Part shown: positions 62,157 through 64,000 of the stretch, piece after piece | Numbering within the stretch: the first letter of the stretch is position 1 | Layout of the letters: each line of letters opens with the position of its first letter | Assembly: GCF_028476545.1 (NCBI RefSeq) | Contig: NW_026732283.1 | Location: 1-64,000 of the forward strand | Reading direction: 5' to 3' | DNA: 64,000 nucleotides | Source: Physella acuta | Taxonomy: Eukaryota; Mollusca; Gastropoda; Physidae | Notes under the pieces: model-generated | The model's input: only the letters and a program-made list of their open reading frames with translations | Told to the model about the DNA's origin: nothing | Databases searched by the model: none | Translations under genes and position numbers: made by a program

Positions 62157-63764
62157 ATGTTATGTTTTGAAGAATATCTAGCACTAGCGAGGGCGCAAGG
62201 CATTAAGAAGATGAAGAAGCAGATAGCCTGGGCAAACACTCGATTTGACCGAGACATAGAAAAAGCATTAGAAGCATGGGACGAACAAAATGAACAACCC
62301 AAACGAGCTCATGGAAATGTATTGAGAGAACTAGATGATGTGATAGAAATAGTGTGTAATAAATCAAGAGGTATTACAGAAATGCAAGAAGAAAAAAAAA
62401 TGTCAGATGGAGATAAAGTAGAGGAGACTGTACAACAAAAAGGGAAGAGAAAAAAAAGAAACAGAAAACAGAGAGCAGATAAAAGGGCTGAAACTTTGGA
62501 AAAACAAGTTGGCCTACATGAACTAGAATATAAACAAGAACTATTAGAAATGAAAGCTATAACAGACACAAATGAACCAAAATTAGAAAGTGAACAGACA
62601 GAATTTAAAGCAGAACTTGAAGAAGTAAATATTGGCAACCTTTGGAATGAAGAACAGAGTAACATAGTCCAGGAAGAATTGAAACCCAAGGATAAAACAG
62701 AGGTTGAACTTAATAATGATTTAAAGGTGACAGATACATTAGAATGTCTTAAGATTGACTCTTTATTGACTCAAACGCAGGTACACGAGAATATTATTGA
62801 AAGTTGTATCGTAAGTCCATCAGAGAATGGCAGTCAACAAGAAACAAGTCCATCAGAGAATGGTAGTCAAAATGATTTAATAAACCCATCAGTCAATGGC
62901 AGTGATGATTTAATAAGTCCATCGGAGAATGGCAGGAATCATGATAAACTAATGATGATTAATGAATCAGTGAACTTAATAAGCCACAATGAAGAGAACG
63001 TACCTATTGAAGATTTACTTCGAAAATTGGAGTCAAACTATAAAGAAGATATACTAGAACTCAAGGATAAATTTAACAAAGAAATGGAGAAATTAACCCA
63101 GAAATTTATGTGTGAACTAGAATCAATAAAGAAGCACAAGGAAGTTAAGAAAGATGAAACAGTAACTAGAAACTACTATGTCAATAAATTACAAACTGAA
63201 AGTAAAAGAAATTTAGCAAACAATGAATACAGTCAACATGTTAATAAGAATGTCATTAATGTCATTAATGCACAGAATGAAAGAAAAAGAAATTTAGCAA
63301 ACTATGAATACAGTCACCATGTTTATAAGAAGCCAAAATCTAGATGTTTTTACTGCGGAAAAACAGGTCATTACCAAAATCAATGTTGGCATAGGTTGGC
63401 AAATCAGAGAAGAAACAATTATGTACAAAGAAAGTCATGTGGGAAATATAGTAATTTAAGAAAGAATATATCATGTTCTAATGAAAGATACCGAAGCAAG
63501 ATGTATTATGAAAGGCCAAAGCAATGCCATAATATTTATATTGAGTTGGTTGATGAACCAAACGAACGTACACAAAGCAAGATAACTACTGACGTTGTTC
63601 AGAAACCAGAGGAGAATATTAAAACAAATGAAGTAACACAAGTTACACGAAATCTAGGAAATGATTATGGTAGCACAGCTAAAAGCTACAATTTGAGGGA
63701 GAGATGGCATACAGGTCATCGTCAACTGCACGAGAACGATTACTCATGCTATAGAGGGTGCTAA
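62157..63764 (+). CDS. Gag-like protein of the LTR-element fossil
   Basis: A 535-aa frame, strongly charged and rich in Lys, Glu and Asn. It has a basic Lys/Arg stretch near residues 95-110, a short tandem repeat of SPSENGSQ-type units near 219-260, a coiled-coil-like segment near 280-330, a duplicated RNLANxEYSxHV motif, and one CCHC zinc knuckle (CFYCGKTGHYQNQC) near residues 396-409. The zinc knuckle and the position after a primer-binding-like site support Gag. A host CCHC gene of retroelement origin is an alternative. The frame appears intact in this window. Confidence 0.65.
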   Translation: MLCFEEYLALARAQGIKKMKKQIAWANTRFDRDIEKALEAWDEQNEQPKRAHGNVLRELDDVIEIVCNKSRGITEMQEEKKMSDGDKVEETVQQKGKRKKRNRKQRADKRAETLEKQVGLHELEYKQELLEMKAITDTNEPKLESEQTEFKAELEEVNIGNLWNEEQSNIVQEELKPKDKTEVELNNDLKVTDTLECLKIDSLLTQTQVHENIIESCIVSPSENGSQQETSPSENGSQNDLINPSVNGSDDLISPSENGRNHDKLMMINESVNLISHNEENVPIEDLLRKLESNYKEDILELKDKFNKEMEKLTQKFMCELESIKKHKEVKKDETVTRNYYVNKLQTESKRNLANNEYSQHVNKNVINVINAQNERKRNLANYEYSHHVYKKPKSRCFYCGKTGHYQNQCWHRLANQRRNNYVQRKSCGKYSNLRKNISCSNERYRSKMYYERPKQCHNIYIELVDEPNERTQSKITTDVVQKPEENIKTNEVTQVTRNLGNDYGSTAKSYNLRERWHTGHRQLHENDYSCYRGC

Positions 63765-64000
63765 GATTAAATTATCAATTTACAGTTTATTAATATTATA
63801 CAGTCTGTAACTGTAATATATAAATATCAAACAATTTGTATCAGTAATATAAATTGTGTACTATTTCAAAAGATTGTAAACTGTATTATGTTAAACCTAT
63901 TCTATACTATTAATTAACAGTGAATAAAGTAAATCAAGTAAAAGTTAGAGACTATTATTCCGCATAACAATAAGACGGAAGTCTCAATGATGAATTGTGT
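63765..64000. other. Sequence after the Gag-like frame
   Basis: AT-rich, no open frame of note. A GTGAATAAAGT word near 63921 could be a polyadenylation signal. Confidence 0.4.

Larger units (their letters stand above)
60884..64000 (+). mobile_element. LTR-retrotransposon-like fossil, 5' part
   Basis: An LTR-like region ends TTGTTACA at 61298 and contains AATAAA near 61213. Two bases later comes TGGTGTCAGAAGTGG (61301), a primer-binding-site-like sequence common in metazoan LTR elements. An 860-bp leader follows, with repeated GTTACAT and GTCAGAAG words, then a long Gag-like frame. The 5' LTR boundary is uncertain (about 60.85-60.9 kb). The element runs off the right edge, so its polymerase region and second LTR, if any, are not visible. 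The visible coding part looks whole. Superfamily (Ty3-like or other) not assigned. Confidence 0.55.

Overview
The window is AT-rich animal nuclear DNA with many introns. Host genes have short exons with GT-AG borders, long introns, abundant microsatellites and minisatellites, and several DNA transposons with terminal inverted repeats. Frequent TAGATCTAGATC and AGGCCTAGGCCT strings, and the close match of the proteins to other animals, suggest a lophotrochozoan, most likely a gastropod mollusc. The species call is inference only.

Layout from left to right. 1-6.2 kb holds repeats: G-rich minisatellites, TA microsatellites, and two small hAT-like elements with target-site duplications. 6.2-6.7 kb (minus) is the first coding exon of a Mab-21-like gene that continues off the left edge. 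It lies head to head with SEC23 (plus, 7.7-19.9 kb), a complete 19-exon gene for the COPII inner-coat GTPase activator. SEC23 converges on CHP1 (minus, 22.6-26.9 kb), a complete 7-exon calcineurin-B-homologous EF-hand protein. CHP1 intron 1 carries a 2.05-kb DNA transposon with perfect 37-bp ends. 27-30.8 kb is intergenic, with another inverted-repeat element and a striking block of tandem palindromic foldback repeats. MEA1 (plus, 31.0-32.3 kb) follows. The rest, 33-60.8 kb, is the minus-strand gene for a gamma/delta-type B56 (PPP2R5) regulatory subunit of protein phosphatase 2A. Beyond its promoter, 60.9-64 kb, lies the 5' part of an LTR-retrotransposon-like fossil with a Gag-like frame.

The four complete host genes were assembled exon by exon, and each keeps frame over its whole length: SEC23 774 aa, CHP1 189 aa, MEA1 244 aa, PPP2R5 587 aa.

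The most interesting signal is in PPP2R5. Two homologous exons of exactly 125 nt lie 1.2 kb apart and encode alternative versions of one late HEAT-repeat segment. Since 125 is not a multiple of three, only one can be used per transcript. The same gene has a candidate alternative last exon, a 15-nt microexon and a 30-codon cassette exon, all in frame. This suggests a broad splice-isoform programme for one PP2A subunit. A second theme is tandem amplification of splice-donor sequences in SEC23 introns 13 and 17. The genes are not an operon; they look like unrelated housekeeping neighbours.
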